NCBI GenBank assembly: GCA_016865015.1
Contig: CP018226.1
Coordinates: 3,007,001-3,071,000, forward strand
Source: Rhizobiales bacterium IMCC20636
GTDB lineage: Bacteria; Pseudomonadota; Alphaproteobacteria; Rhizobiales; GCA-2746425
Direction: 5' to 3'
Length of the DNA: 64,000 nt
How positions within the stretch are numbered: the stretch's first letter is position 1; each line of letters begins with the position of its first letter. This document shows, piece by piece, positions 27,993 through 37,918 of this stretch. Under the pieces are notes generated by a model. The model was not told the DNA's origin, did not search any database, and worked only from the letters and a program-made list of their open reading frames with translations. A program made the translations under genes and the position numbers.

Positions 27993-28697
27993 TTAGTCGT
28001 CCAAAAGGGCGACAGCACGGACAGGAGAACCGGACCCGCCTTTGAACTTGATCGGCAGCCCGATAAATTCATATTCACCCTTGCCCAGAAGCTCTTCCAA
28101 ATTCACGAGCCATTCGAAATGTGAAATTCCAAGATCTCGGCACATGCGGTGCTGCGCAAAAATATTGTCAGATGGTTTGTCTGTGGAAGGGCCCTCAACG
28201 CCGTGCATTTTTGATCCGCGGTCAAACAGCCACTGGGTTGCACCGGTGGTCAAACCAGGATTGCCCCAGACCAAAGCCTTTGAATCTCCAAGGTTTCGCT
28301 GATGAAAACCGGTACACAACAGAACAATATGGCCATCAACCTTGACACCGGCTTTTTCCTGGGCAGCTTCCATATCATCTTCGGTGATGTCCTCCAGATT
28401 GCCGATATGGCGCAAATCGAGACAGACTGATTTTCCCATGAACAGGTCAAGTGGCATTTCATCCACCGGTGCTCCCTTTGGATTGACGTGCAGAAAAGCG
28501 TCAACATGAGTGCCGACATGGTCGAGCATGCCAATATAATTGGTTTGGAATGTCATGGGATCACCCGGCACCCCCATCCCGAACGATGCAGTGGCTTCGT
28601 GACTTAGTGCCTTCAGATAAATCGGGCTCTGAAACAGCTTGTGCGCTGGCATATTGTCTTCAATCGTCAGGCTCAAATCTACGATACGTCTGGCCAT
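27993..28697 (-). CDS. cyclase-family metal hydrolase (kynurenine formamidase-like)
   Basis: 234 residues. The HxGTHxD metal motif appears as DHVGTHVDAFLH, followed by a conserved region ending VEGPSTDKPS. This is the Cyclase/PF04199 superfamily, which contains kynurenine formamidase and isatin hydrolase. The N-terminal DLSLTIEDNMPAH is also typical. It is transcribed downstream of the TRAP permease gene (about 27 bp) and ahead of the amidase, suggesting consecutive hydrolytic steps on a TRAP-imported compound. Exact substrate unknown. Confidence 0.88.
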   Translation of the reverse strand: MARRIVDLSLTIEDNMPAHKLFQSPIYLKALSHEATASFGMGVPGDPMTFQTNYIGMLDHVGTHVDAFLHVNPKGAPVDEMPLDLFMGKSVCLDLRHIGNLEDITEDDMEAAQEKAGVKVDGHIVLLCTGFHQRNLGDSKALVWGNPGLTTGATQWLFDRGSKMHGVEGPSTDKPSDNIFAQHRMCRDLGISHFEWLVNLEELLGKGEYEFIGLPIKFKGGSGSPVRAVALLDD

Positions 28698-28724
28698 GGG
28701 GGAAATCCTTTCAGTTGGCGTCGG

Positions 28725-30056
28725 TTACATGAGAGTGGGTAGGAAAGTTGCCAGTGCCGGAAAATTGGCAAGCAGGACAACCAGCAGGATCAAGATGATC
28801 CAGTAGGGTATTGAGCCCTTGAAAATCAGGCCCAGCGTGACGTCCGGGTCGGAGACACAAGCTTTCACGGTATAGACACACAACCCTAATGGGGGTGTCA
28901 GAAGCCCGGCCTCGATGGCCACGATACCGATGATTGCAAACGCAATCGGATCATAGCCCATAGTGATTGCCAGGGGCGCGAATATGGGAACCGTGAGAAG
29001 AATGATGGAAACAGAGTCGATGAACATGCCAAGGATGAACCAGACCAGAACCATGATGCTCAGGATCAGAAACGGGGAATTGCCAAGGCTTAACATCAGG
29101 TCCTGAATGAACCCGGTAATGCCGCCCAGCGCCAAGAGACGGGAATACATTTGGGCCGTGATCAACAGGAAGAGCAATGGTGCAGAAATCCTGCCTGTTT
29201 CCAGAACAGCCTCTCCCAATCCGCGCAAACTCACGCCTTTCAGAACTGCCAGAAGCAGCGCCATCAACACACCGACACCGGCAGCCTCGGTGGGTGTAAA
29301 CGCACCGAACCAGATTCCACCAAGCACGATGACGATCAGGGCGCAGACACCCAGGCCACCCATTTTTTCCTTGCGCAAATCTTCCGGGTCTTCCAGATCA
29401 ATGAGAGCATCGGATTCATCGGTATTGGTCTCACCAAAGGCCGCTGGCTTGAGAACGGCAAAACCAATAATGAAAATGAAGAACATGGCGGTCAGCACCA
29501 AACCCGGAATTATACCGGCGACGAACAGACGCCCAATCGATTGCTCCGAGATTACGCCCCAGACGATCAGGAGAACACTTGGCGGTATCAACATGCCAAG
29601 CGAGGCGCTGCCAGCAATGGATCCAAGGGCGGCGGCCTTGTCATAATTATGTTTGACCATTTGTGGATAAGCGATGCGGGAAAACGCTGCCGCCGATGCA
29701 ATACTGACCCCGGTAACTGCACCAAATACCGCATTGCCAACTACAGTTGCCAGCGCCAGACGGCCTGGCAGGCGCTTCAACCCGCGATTGATGAGGTTAT
29801 AAAGATCTTGCGCTGCTCCAGAACGCGCGATGAATTCGCCCATCAGCACAAACAGCGGAATTACGGCAAATATATAATCCCGAATAGCTTCATAGGTGGT
29901 GTTGGCCAAAAGCGATCCTGCAACATTGAAACTGCCGGTCAGATAGGCAAGTCCAAAGAAGCTGCACAGACCGAGAGCGATCACAACAGGCACGCTGCAA
30001 ATGATCAGACCAATCAGAATAGCGATAATCGCAAGTGCGAATTCTGGGCTACCCAT
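28725..30056 (-). CDS. TRAP transporter large permease (DctM family)
   Basis: 443 residues from the ATG at 30056, preceded by GGAG. An upstream in-frame extension to 30209 lacks membrane character and is not family-like, so it is excluded. About 12 hydrophobic segments are visible, with DctM-typical stretches such as GMLIPPSVLLIVWGVISEQSIGRLF and FTPTEAAGVGVLMALL. It forms the sodium-driven transport channel with the DctQ subunit at 30116-30634 and the receptor at 30673-31734. Confidence 0.93.
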   Translation of the reverse strand: MGSPEFALAIIAILIGLIICSVPVVIALGLCSFFGLAYLTGSFNVAGSLLANTTYEAIRDYIFAVIPLFVLMGEFIARSGAAQDLYNLINRGLKRLPGRLALATVVGNAVFGAVTGVSIASAAAFSRIAYPQMVKHNYDKAAALGSIAGSASLGMLIPPSVLLIVWGVISEQSIGRLFVAGIIPGLVLTAMFFIFIIGFAVLKPAAFGETNTDESDALIDLEDPEDLRKEKMGGLGVCALIVIVLGGIWFGAFTPTEAAGVGVLMALLLAVLKGVSLRGLGEAVLETGRISAPLLFLLITAQMYSRLLALGGITGFIQDLMLSLGNSPFLILSIMVLVWFILGMFIDSVSIILLTVPIFAPLAITMGYDPIAFAIIGIVAIEAGLLTPPLGLCVYTVKACVSDPDVTLGLIFKGSIPYWIILILLVVLLANFPALATFLPTLM

Positions 30057-30115
30057 GAGTGGGATATCTCCTGTTGAATGACGAAACGGTGGTGATGAGT
30101 GAAGTCTGAGTTGCC

Positions 30116-30634
30116 TCAGATTTCGGCCCCGGACGCGCTGTGAAGCAACTGTCCTCTGGCGGCCCTGATGATCAAAATGGCGTAGTTTAAAACAGCCAGG
30201 ATTGCGCAACTCACAATAATGACTTTGACCGGCCAGACCGGCACTTGAAACGAGGCGTGACCCTCGAATTCAAGTGTGCGTATCGCCTTCATCATCGGAG
30301 ACCAGGATGCCCAGGCAATAAGACCAAAAAGGACCGCGCCCAACGCAGAAACAACCGTTTCAAGTATTGCTTTACCGCTTGTGCCCAAACGGTTGAGCAA
30401 CAACTCCGATCGCAGCATACCGCCGATGCGAACCGCATAACTCAGCTGTAAAAATGCGATGATGACAATGCCGTTGGCAACAATTTCAGCAATACCGATG
30501 ACAGGCTTGTTGAAGATGAAGCGCATGACCACATCGAAGGCGATCAGCACAGCAACGAAAAGCAACAGAGCAGCTGCTACATATTTGAGAAATTGATTTA
30601 TCAAATCAATTCCATGATCAATTCTGTTCAACAT
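30116..30634 (-). CDS. TRAP transporter small permease (DctQ family)
   Basis: 172 residues with four membrane helices, the standard DctQ architecture: an N-terminal helix around VAAALLLFVAVLIAFDVVMRF, the conserved VMRFIFNKPV loop and two more helical pairs. It is the small membrane subunit of the TRAP system, between the receptor gene (38 bp upstream) and the DctM gene (59 bp downstream). Confidence 0.92.
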   Translation of the reverse strand: MLNRIDHGIDLINQFLKYVAAALLLFVAVLIAFDVVMRFIFNKPVIGIAEIVANGIVIIAFLQLSYAVRIGGMLRSELLLNRLGTSGKAILETVVSALGAVLFGLIAWASWSPMMKAIRTLEFEGHASFQVPVWPVKVIIVSCAILAVLNYAILIIRAARGQLLHSASGAEI

Positions 30635-30672
30635 GTTTCAGCTCTCTCTGTTGGATTTTCAACCGATTGTGA

Positions 30673-31734
30673 CTACTTGACTTCGTAGCGGTAAGGCCAC
30701 ACATGGCCGAGCTTCTCGACCTCATCCATGTAGAAGTTCAATACTTCGGTACCTGGAAAATCACGCGAATTCAGTTCTTCGGCCATCCGGTTCGGGAAGT
30801 CTTTCAGAGCTGTTGCCCAATCCTTGCGAGCAGCGTCCGAAATTTCTGTAACTTCCACCTTCAGCCCACGCAATGTCTCAAGCCCTTCTGCATCATTTTT
30901 GGCACAAACCTCAGCAGTCACGTCAGACCATTCCGCACCCATTTCTTTCAGGATGTCCTGAACTTCTGGCGGCAGACGGTCCCAGCTTTGTTTGTTGATG
31001 GTGACAGCGTTTAGGTATTGCGCGCCAAAATCAGTCTTGGTGAAATAGGGGGCAACTTCGTTGAGCTTGAATTTGTGCCACCAGGCTGAGGCACTCAGAT
31101 AGCCTTCATAAACACCAGACTGAATGGACTGATAGGCTTCATTGAGGTTGGAAGACACAGCGGTCGCACCAACAATCCAGTCGAGATTTGTTCCAGCACC
31201 GGCAATCTTGTGTCCTTCAAGATCAGCAAAATTCTCCCAGGCAAAATCCGTTCCCAAGCCGTAGTTTTCAAGACATGCGCCACCAAGATAGATCTGGTTG
31301 TGTTCACTCTCAAAAGATGTGTAAAGCTCGGGATATTGTTCGAAGGTTGCCCGTGCCGCCTGAGTGACCACTTTGGCGTCAGGTGAATTGAACGGCAGGA
31401 AAAGCGTGAATGTTTGCAGATAACCGTTGGATGGTTCAAAAATCATGGATATGAAACCAACATCGAGAATGCCGTCACGCGTTGCCTCAAGCACCTCGGT
31501 GACTTTCGCAACCTGACCAGCATGAAGTTCCTGAATGTTGATCGTATGATCCGTGCGCTCTTCCACCCGCTTTTTCAGTTCAGGTGCAAACCAATCATGG
31601 GCGCTTTCGGTATAGGCAAGAAGGCCGATTGGATGGCCAGATCCCATACGAATATTGATTTCTTCAGCATGTACCAGGCTGGTTGTGGAAAGCAGGGCTG
31701 CTGAAACAATAAGATTGTTCATGAATTTTGACAT
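30673..31734 (-). CDS. TRAP transporter substrate-binding protein (DctP family)
   Basis: 353 residues with a Sec signal peptide (MSKFMNNLIVSAALL to VHA). The mature protein starts EEINIRMGSGHPIG and contains the solute-receptor features ADLEGHKIAGAGTNLDWIVGATAV and YEGYLSASAWWHKFKLNEVAPYFTKTD. It is the first gene of the TRAP operon and is divergent from the LysR regulator across a 234 bp intergenic region. Its ligand is probably the substrate of the co-transcribed cyclase-family and amidase enzymes. Confidence 0.92.
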   Translation of the reverse strand: MSKFMNNLIVSAALLSTTSLVHAEEINIRMGSGHPIGLLAYTESAHDWFAPELKKRVEERTDHTINIQELHAGQVAKVTEVLEATRDGILDVGFISMIFEPSNGYLQTFTLFLPFNSPDAKVVTQAARATFEQYPELYTSFESEHNQIYLGGACLENYGLGTDFAWENFADLEGHKIAGAGTNLDWIVGATAVSSNLNEAYQSIQSGVYEGYLSASAWWHKFKLNEVAPYFTKTDFGAQYLNAVTINKQSWDRLPPEVQDILKEMGAEWSDVTAEVCAKNDAEGLETLRGLKVEVTEISDAARKDWATALKDFPNRMAEELNSRDFPGTEVLNFYMDEVEKLGHVWPYRYEVK

Positions 31735-31968
31735 CGATATCTCTCTCAGATGTTAGATCGGCGTTTTGGCTACTCGATATACATTTGATTTATCGCTCGC
31801 GAACAAAGCACGATAAATCCTTCCGTAATCCAACGTTCCAGACGGGCATCTTTTTGACAATCGTGAAAATTTGTAACCCTAATATAAATAATTTTGATAT
31901 CGTGAGTTCGGCAAATGCCATTTCATCGCTCAAATACGTGGTGTTTTTTGTTGTAACAGGAGGTGTTT

Positions 31969-32898
31969 TTGGAACTGCGAGATCTTCATTCCCTTATCGG
32001 AATTTCCGAAACAGGCAGTTTGTCCGGTGCGGCCAGAAAGCTAAATCTGACCCAACCCGCACTTAGCGCATCGCTCAAACGCCTCGAAGGAGAATTGGGT
32101 GTTCTTCTGGTTCGCCGCCATTCACGCGGCGCGCAACTGACAGAGGAAGGCAAATATGTTCTCCAGAAAGCATATGATATTGTGCGCGACGTTGCGGAAG
32201 TCACATCAGTGGTCGACAGTCTGTCTGAGGAACCGATCGGCCTGGTCCGCGTAGGCCTGCCAACCACCATAGCAGCAGGCCTTATTCCGGAGTTTTTCCC
32301 GTTACTGCGATCCCAATTTCCAAAAATTCGTCTCAACATTGTCGAGGCGATGAGCGGCAGGCTGGGAGAATTGTTGCAGTTGGGCGAACTTGACCTTGCT
32401 CTCATGTTTGACATTCAACCCATGTCAGGCCTGCGAAGCGAGCCTGTCTTGAGTGAAAAACTGTGTCTTTTTGTGCCGAAAGATCATCCTTTTGCCGATA
32501 AAAAGGGTGTCCGTCTGGATGAAATTACGCGGCTTAATCTGGTTCTACCCAGCCCCAGCAATTTCATTCGCAAACACATCAACGATGCTTGTGAATCTGA
32601 AGGCTTGTCCTTGAATGTTGTGGCCGATATTGACTCGTTTTCCGGTCTTGTGAGCCTTGTCAAAGGCGGACACTGCACGATTCTACCAACATATCTGGCA
32701 CTTCAGCACGCAAATGAATCCCGGATTGTCGCTCTGGATTTTATTCGGCCTGAGCTCGAATGGACTGTGCACCTTGCCTCACGCCACGACGCAACTCGCC
32801 CACGCGCCAGCTTGGTGACGGGTCAATTGCTTATGGAAGTGTGCAGAAACCTGGTTCGCGAGGGCACATGGCCCGGAGAAATTGTCAACAGGGCCTAG
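31969..32898 (+). CDS. LysR-family transcriptional regulator
   Basis: 309 residues. A winged helix-turn-helix occupies about 1-60 (SLSGAARKLNLTQPALSASLKRLEGELG), followed by a LysR substrate-binding domain. The TTG at 31969 is chosen as start because AGGAGG (31958-31963) lies five bases before it. A GTG at 31963 in the same frame overlaps that site and cannot be used. The gene is divergent from the TRAP-cyclase-amidase genes, the classical arrangement for a LysR activator of a neighbouring catabolic operon. Confidence 0.93.
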   Translation: MELRDLHSLIGISETGSLSGAARKLNLTQPALSASLKRLEGELGVLLVRRHSRGAQLTEEGKYVLQKAYDIVRDVAEVTSVVDSLSEEPIGLVRVGLPTTIAAGLIPEFFPLLRSQFPKIRLNIVEAMSGRLGELLQLGELDLALMFDIQPMSGLRSEPVLSEKLCLFVPKDHPFADKKGVRLDEITRLNLVLPSPSNFIRKHINDACESEGLSLNVVADIDSFSGLVSLVKGGHCTILPTYLALQHANESRIVALDFIRPELEWTVHLASRHDATRPRASLVTGQLLMEVCRNLVREGTWPGEIVNRA

Positions 32899-32954
32899 AG
32901 AGCGCCCGCCTGTAAATGAAAACATCCAGGATTTGTCTATGCAGTGTCGCGCAA

Positions 32955-34295
32955 CTAGTTCGAATACTCTGGAAGATAGGCCGTTTCATCATAGCCGCCA
33001 AGCTCGCCGATGGTCGCCAGCACCACATAAGCTGCATATGAGTGGTCATATTCTGCGAAAGCCAGATCGATCTCCGCGTCTACAACTCTTTCACGGGCAT
33101 CCAGCAAATCTGAAACATCTTTCACGCCAGCATCATATTCCTTGCGGATGCCGAATTCAGCGTCCAGAGCCGCCTTTTTGCGGGCCTGCAAGGATACGAT
33201 CTGATCTTTTGCCGTGAGATAGTCTCCCCACGCAATATCGGCGGCATACTGAACCCCTATAGCTGCATCCTGCGCCTCGTATTCGCGCTGTCGACTGAGC
33301 GCTCTGCTTTTTCGAACGCCCGCATAAGTCTGCGGGGCAAACAGCGGGATCGAAACGGAGACACCAATGTAGCCTGTCTCTTCCCGGTCAGCCCCGTCTA
33401 CCTGATCATGGCTCCAATCATAGCTGGCAGTCAGATCGACACTTGGAAGCGCTTCACCAAACTTTGCCTTGGCTGCATGGCGCGCGGCGGCAGACCGTGC
33501 CACAGCGACTTTCACCTTAGGATTTTCGCGCGCCGCACGGTCACGCACTTCAGCTGCGGATCGGGGCAGCAAATGATGCAAGGAACCAGGCGCCATCAAG
33601 GCACTTGCAGAGCCACCGCTCAGCTTCTCATAAGTCAGTTCACTATTTCGCAAACGACCCTGTGCCTTGCGCGCCTCCGAACGGGTCAGTTCAAGCTGAA
33701 TGCGGGCCAGCGCAATATCAGTGCGTGTCCCTTCTCCCAGTCGGAAACGGACTTCCTGGCTGCTCCGAATGGCCGTAAGGTTTCTGGTGTTTTCGTTGCG
33801 CAATGATAAAATCTGACGGTCACGAATGACACTGAGATAGGCATCCACAGCTTCCAGAGATATCTCCTGCTCCTTGTCAAACCGTTCAAGGCTGACTGCT
33901 TTGGCTTCAAACCTGGCAGACTTCAAGCCATGCACATGCTGGCCGCCACGAAACAGGGGCAGAGTGGCGGAAACGCCATAGGAATAGGTTTTTGCAGATC
34001 GGTCGGTCGTCGTGCCACCGCTCTCGACATGGGAACTGTTGTGACCATATGAGAATTTGGCTCCCAACGTTGGGAGGAATGCTGCCCTTGCTTCATCAAT
34101 AGCGGCGGCTGCGCCCTCTTCCCGCGCTTCGTAGGCGGATAGCGCGGCGCTGTTTCCAAGCGCTTGAGGGATCAGGCCTGGCAGGTCCTGCGCAAGACCG
34201 GACCCTGCCGCAGATAGCAAGCAAATGGCCGATGTGCCACACAACATAAAGACTCGGTGTGACCACCCGCGTTTGATGCGTAATTTGTGCGACAT
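32955..34295 (-). CDS. TolC-family outer-membrane protein of type I secretion
   Basis: 446 residues with a signal peptide ending near GSGLAQ. Two OEP repeats of long helices and short beta strands follow (PGLIPQALGNSAALSAYEAREEG, and AAIGVQYAADIAWGDYLTAKDQI in the second half). It should form the trimeric outer-membrane exit duct of the type I system. Last gene of the minus-strand operon ABC-ABC-HlyD-TolC, 62 bp after the adaptor gene. Confidence 0.92.
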   Translation of the reverse strand: MSHKLRIKRGWSHRVFMLCGTSAICLLSAAGSGLAQDLPGLIPQALGNSAALSAYEAREEGAAAAIDEARAAFLPTLGAKFSYGHNSSHVESGGTTTDRSAKTYSYGVSATLPLFRGGQHVHGLKSARFEAKAVSLERFDKEQEISLEAVDAYLSVIRDRQILSLRNENTRNLTAIRSSQEVRFRLGEGTRTDIALARIQLELTRSEARKAQGRLRNSELTYEKLSGGSASALMAPGSLHHLLPRSAAEVRDRAARENPKVKVAVARSAAARHAAKAKFGEALPSVDLTASYDWSHDQVDGADREETGYIGVSVSIPLFAPQTYAGVRKSRALSRQREYEAQDAAIGVQYAADIAWGDYLTAKDQIVSLQARKKAALDAEFGIRKEYDAGVKDVSDLLDARERVVDAEIDLAFAEYDHSYAAYVVLATIGELGGYDETAYLPEYSN

Positions 34296-34357
34296 AAAAT
34301 CCTACGATACAACTTTTGAACCTGTCGCATCATCATCGATTTATGTTTAATTTTCAT

Positions 34358-35680
34358 TTAAGATTCTGAGAATGCAACCTCTAGTGACCTATAAACCGGG
34401 CGCAGGAAATACCGTAGCATCGTGCGTTTTTCGGTTTGGATTCTTGCCTGGAGTTCCATACCCGGACGCAATCTGGAGAGATCAGCAATTCGCTTGCCTT
34501 CAACGCTTTCAAGAGCCACATCGACCTCATAGTAGACATTGCCCTGCTCATCTGAAGCTGTGGTCGGGGATATTTTTGAAACAATCCCCTGAACTTCGCC
34601 AAAGACATCCGCGTTGAATGCGGTCAAAGTCACGATAGCCCTGTCGTCCATAGCAACAGTGCCGACATCTTTTGGCTGGAGGCGCACAGATGCGTAAAGA
34701 GGGCTTCCTTCGGGAACTATTTCTCCGATGGGTTCTCCAGCGCGCACCACTTCGCCAGGCGCCTTGGGTACCAAACTCTGAATCCAGCCATCAAAGGGCG
34801 CGCGGATGGCAAGTCGTTTATTTCGGTCACGCTGGTCACGCGACTGTTCCTGGAGATCCTGCAATTCAGCTGTGATCTGACTGAGTTCTGCAGACCATTT
34901 GGCCTTGTTTTCAGCGGTCAGTTGGCCAAGACTCGCCTTGGCTTCAACAAGCGCTTTCGATGCTGTTTCTGTTTGCCCATTCGTTTGAGCAATCTGGCCC
35001 TCTGTCTTTGCCAGTTCGGATTCGGCCTGAAGCAAAGACTGACGCGAGGCGTATCCTTCTGCAGCGAGGTTTCTGCGCATTTCAACCAAGGCAACATGAT
35101 TTGCCCGTTCCTGCTGAAGGCTCTCCAATTGGTTATCGGCAGCGCTTAGCTCGGCCTCCCGTTGCGCAATTCTTGCCAACAGAACATCTCGGTTCTTGCG
35201 GGCTGCTCTGCGCTCCTGAAAAAAGGAAATTTCCTGGCGTGTCAATAATTGAGGGTCAGCATCAGGAAAGACCGGTTCCGTGCCGTCAACCAGAGCCTGA
35301 AGGCGTGCAATGTTGAGCTCAGCATCTGAAATCCGCACGTCCAATTGTCCCTGCTTGCGTTCATTCTGGAACTCCCGCAACTGAACAATGATGTCCCCCT
35401 TTTTCACCCTGGCCCCGGGTCCAGCGTATAATTGTTCCACAACGCCACCTTCTTGATGTTGAAGGACGGATGGCGGCTGTGCAGACGCAATGTTACCGGT
35501 GGTAATGGCAACTTCGTTGATGGGTGAGACAGCGGCAAGCAGAATAAGAGCGACGACGAAAAGCGACAATGCGACAGCAATGCCACGGAACATGCCATTC
35601 CAGCGCTCGCCTTCGATTTCCAACGGTGATGTCAGTCTCTTGGGATCTGCTGCCCAACTTTTTCCACGATTAAGCATCAC
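34358..35680 (-). CDS. HlyD-family type I secretion adaptor
   Basis: 440 residues. A short cytosolic N-terminus and one membrane helix (about 33-53) precede a lipoyl half-domain (VLQHQEGGVVEQLYAGPGARVKKGDIIVQL). A long coiled-coil hairpin (about 110-290) follows, then the second lipoyl half and a beta-barrel domain near AIRAPFDGWIQSLVPKAPGEVV. This is the PrtE/LapC-like adaptor that bridges the ABC pump and TolC in the periplasm. It lies 36 bp downstream of the 733-residue ABC gene. Confidence 0.94.
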   Translation of the reverse strand: MMLNRGKSWAADPKRLTSPLEIEGERWNGMFRGIAVALSLFVVALILLAAVSPINEVAITTGNIASAQPPSVLQHQEGGVVEQLYAGPGARVKKGDIIVQLREFQNERKQGQLDVRISDAELNIARLQALVDGTEPVFPDADPQLLTRQEISFFQERRAARKNRDVLLARIAQREAELSAADNQLESLQQERANHVALVEMRRNLAAEGYASRQSLLQAESELAKTEGQIAQTNGQTETASKALVEAKASLGQLTAENKAKWSAELSQITAELQDLQEQSRDQRDRNKRLAIRAPFDGWIQSLVPKAPGEVVRAGEPIGEIVPEGSPLYASVRLQPKDVGTVAMDDRAIVTLTAFNADVFGEVQGIVSKISPTTASDEQGNVYYEVDVALESVEGKRIADLSRLRPGMELQARIQTEKRTMLRYFLRPVYRSLEVAFSES

Positions 35681-35716
35681 ATTTTCCTATAAGATTTTGA
35701 TTTCGTTGAATTTTGG

Positions 35717-37918
35717 TCATGCAATCGCCTTCAGCACAGCTTCGGGATCACCGTCTGCGACGACGGTTCCGTTCTTGAGGTGAACAACACGATCACAGGC
35801 GCGCATCAGTCCAGGCCGACTGGAGATCAAGATGACTGTCGCTCTGCCGCGCAAATGGTTCATTGTTCTGATCAGTCTTGCATCGCCTTCCCAATCGAGA
35901 TAGGCGCCAGGATCATCCAGCACATACAGGCAACTGCGTTTGAGATAGGCGCGCGCCATGGACAATTCCATCCGCAGCCCATCGCTCAGGTAAGCGCCGC
36001 CGTCGCGGATAATCGTATCAAGACCCCTGGGAAATTCAGGCCCGTTTATATCTATTCCAGCTTCCATCAGAGCAACGTGCAATTGCTCTTCACTGACATC
36101 GGGCATCGCAAGCGTCAAATTCTGCTTCAAGGTTCCGTAGAACAGATGAGGCGTCTGGGGAACATAGCCAATGTCTGTGCGAACTTCAGAGCTATCCAAC
36201 TGGCGAAGGTTCAATCCGTCCAACAAGATCACGCCGGCTTGAGGTTGATAAAATCCAGCCAATAGCTTCGTCAGCGTTGTCTTTCCTGACCCGGTGTTCC
36301 CCGAAATACATACAATCTCACCAGCCTTGATTTTCAAGGTGAAGTTTCTGATTGCGGGTTCTGCAGACCCCGGATAACGAAAATTGACGCCCTGAAATGT
36401 GAGTGCGCCTGACAAGGGCGCATGCAAACGGTTTCTGACCGCTATTTTGCGCTCTATCGGAAGGCGCATGAGTGCATTGATCTGGTAGACGGTTTCACGA
36501 AACTGAGAAATCCTGTTGAGTGACAGGAACACGGTCTGGATTGGTGACAAGATGCGCCAAACAACCATCATGATCGCAATCAACGCACCGATTGACAAAT
36601 CGCCTGCAATTACCTGTAAAGCGCCCAATCCCAAGGTTGCCACCCCGGCAATAGAAACCAGGCTTTGCGACAGCGTATGCATGGTGCCGTCAAAGAAGCG
36701 AGCGTTGAAGCGCAAAACTGTGTCATTACTGACAAAGCTGGTGAAACGATTGTGCCATATCGGCTCAGCCTGCAGTTGCCGAATTGTGGATATTTTGTCC
36801 AAAGTTTCGTCAATGTAGCTGCTGGCACGGGAACTGGCACGCCCACCTTCCGCCACGTTGTTTCGAGTTTTTGCCACTGAAAAAATGGCAATAGAAACAA
36901 ACACCAGAGCAAGCGCGACGGGGACGAAGCCAAGCGGCCCGCCAAGCCAGAAGACGATGCCAAGGAAAATCAGTGTAAACGGCAAATCCAGCAAAGCCGA
37001 CACAATATGTCCGGTAAAGAATGCGCGAATTGTCTCGAATTGCCGGAATCGCGTCAACTGTGAAGACACGCTTGAGTTCTCCAGCATGGGGATTGGAAGG
37101 CCAAGCACCTGCTTAAGTGCCTGATTACTCAAGATATTGTGGAACCGGGCACCAACATAAGCGATCAGATTGCTCCGCCTGAAGCGTAGAAACATCTCAA
37201 AACCGACAATCAAGACAATAACACCCAGGAAGGTGAACAACGTTTCGATTGCTTTGGCGCCGACGACTCTGTCATAGACCGACATCACATAAAGCGGCGT
37301 TGCCAATGACAGGATGTTCGCAACCAGAGTCAAGGCAAACACGCCCATGATCGGTTTCAAAAATTCATAGAGAGAACGCCGGAACCAATTGTCAGATGCG
37401 GCTGATTTGGTGTTGCCACTCTTCACCGGTTCAACAAGACACACCTCAATGGGCGCGCCTCGTGCATTGATCATGCGCTCCTTGTTGTTGGAGCTATCAT
37501 AGATTTTCAGCTTGCCGCCGTCGATAAACTCAAGAACAACGGCGGGTGCGCCGTCAATGATGGCGATGCAAGGCAAAGTATAGGGATCAAGCTTGTCGAG
37601 CTTTATTCGATGCCGCGCAGTGTCGAAGTCCAGCCGTGACAAGACGGCGCGCATCTCGTCCAAATCCGCGATCGCAAGCAGATGGGGGCTTGCTTCAATG
37701 ATGCGTCGTTCTGTACCTGGCCAGTTTCGTGCTTCCAAAAGCTTTTTCAGGCAGCATTCCCACACATCGTCCTGCTGGTTGAACACCTCGGCGCTGGGAT
37801 GGGGGTTGGAATCAAAACTGTCAGCCAAGGACTTCAAATTCTTGTGAACCGCATTGGGCTCAGCCTCGGTCCCGGTTGACCCTGCTGCGATCATCTTGTC
37901 GGTTTCCTGCGTACTCAT
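35717..37918 (-). CDS. type I secretion ABC transporter (LapB-like) with degenerate ATPase motifs
   Basis: 733 residues. The N-terminal ~150 residues form a C39-peptidase-like domain without a catalytic Cys, as in LapB/HlyB. A six-helix exporter domain follows (about 185-470), then a nucleotide-binding domain. Walker A GNTGSGKTTL is intact. The signature reads LSDGL (644-648) in place of LSGGQ, the catalytic Glu after Walker B is Asp669 (VLDDPGAYLD), and the switch His is Ser700 (ILISSRP). ATP hydrolysis at its own site is therefore probably weak. Its ATG overlaps the stop of the preceding ABC gene (ATGA, 37915-37918), pointing to a heterodimer. Confidence 0.92.
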   Translation of the reverse strand: MSTQETDKMIAAGSTGTEAEPNAVHKNLKSLADSFDSNPHPSAEVFNQQDDVWECCLKKLLEARNWPGTERRIIEASPHLLAIADLDEMRAVLSRLDFDTARHRIKLDKLDPYTLPCIAIIDGAPAVVLEFIDGGKLKIYDSSNNKERMINARGAPIEVCLVEPVKSGNTKSAASDNWFRRSLYEFLKPIMGVFALTLVANILSLATPLYVMSVYDRVVGAKAIETLFTFLGVIVLIVGFEMFLRFRRSNLIAYVGARFHNILSNQALKQVLGLPIPMLENSSVSSQLTRFRQFETIRAFFTGHIVSALLDLPFTLIFLGIVFWLGGPLGFVPVALALVFVSIAIFSVAKTRNNVAEGGRASSRASSYIDETLDKISTIRQLQAEPIWHNRFTSFVSNDTVLRFNARFFDGTMHTLSQSLVSIAGVATLGLGALQVIAGDLSIGALIAIMMVVWRILSPIQTVFLSLNRISQFRETVYQINALMRLPIERKIAVRNRLHAPLSGALTFQGVNFRYPGSAEPAIRNFTLKIKAGEIVCISGNTGSGKTTLTKLLAGFYQPQAGVILLDGLNLRQLDSSEVRTDIGYVPQTPHLFYGTLKQNLTLAMPDVSEEQLHVALMEAGIDINGPEFPRGLDTIIRDGGAYLSDGLRMELSMARAYLKRSCLYVLDDPGAYLDWEGDARLIRTMNHLRGRATVILISSRPGLMRACDRVVHLKNGTVVADGDPEAVLKAIA

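Noticed and set aside
29151-30077. 308-codon plus-strand frame
   Set aside because: Antisense to the DctM permease gene; Gln/Asn/Arg-rich reading is the complement of membrane-helix codons.
30057-30209. 51-residue N-terminal extension of the DctM gene
   Set aside because: The extension overlaps the spacer and the end of the DctQ gene, has no membrane-protein character, and the ATG at 30056 has its own GGAG site.
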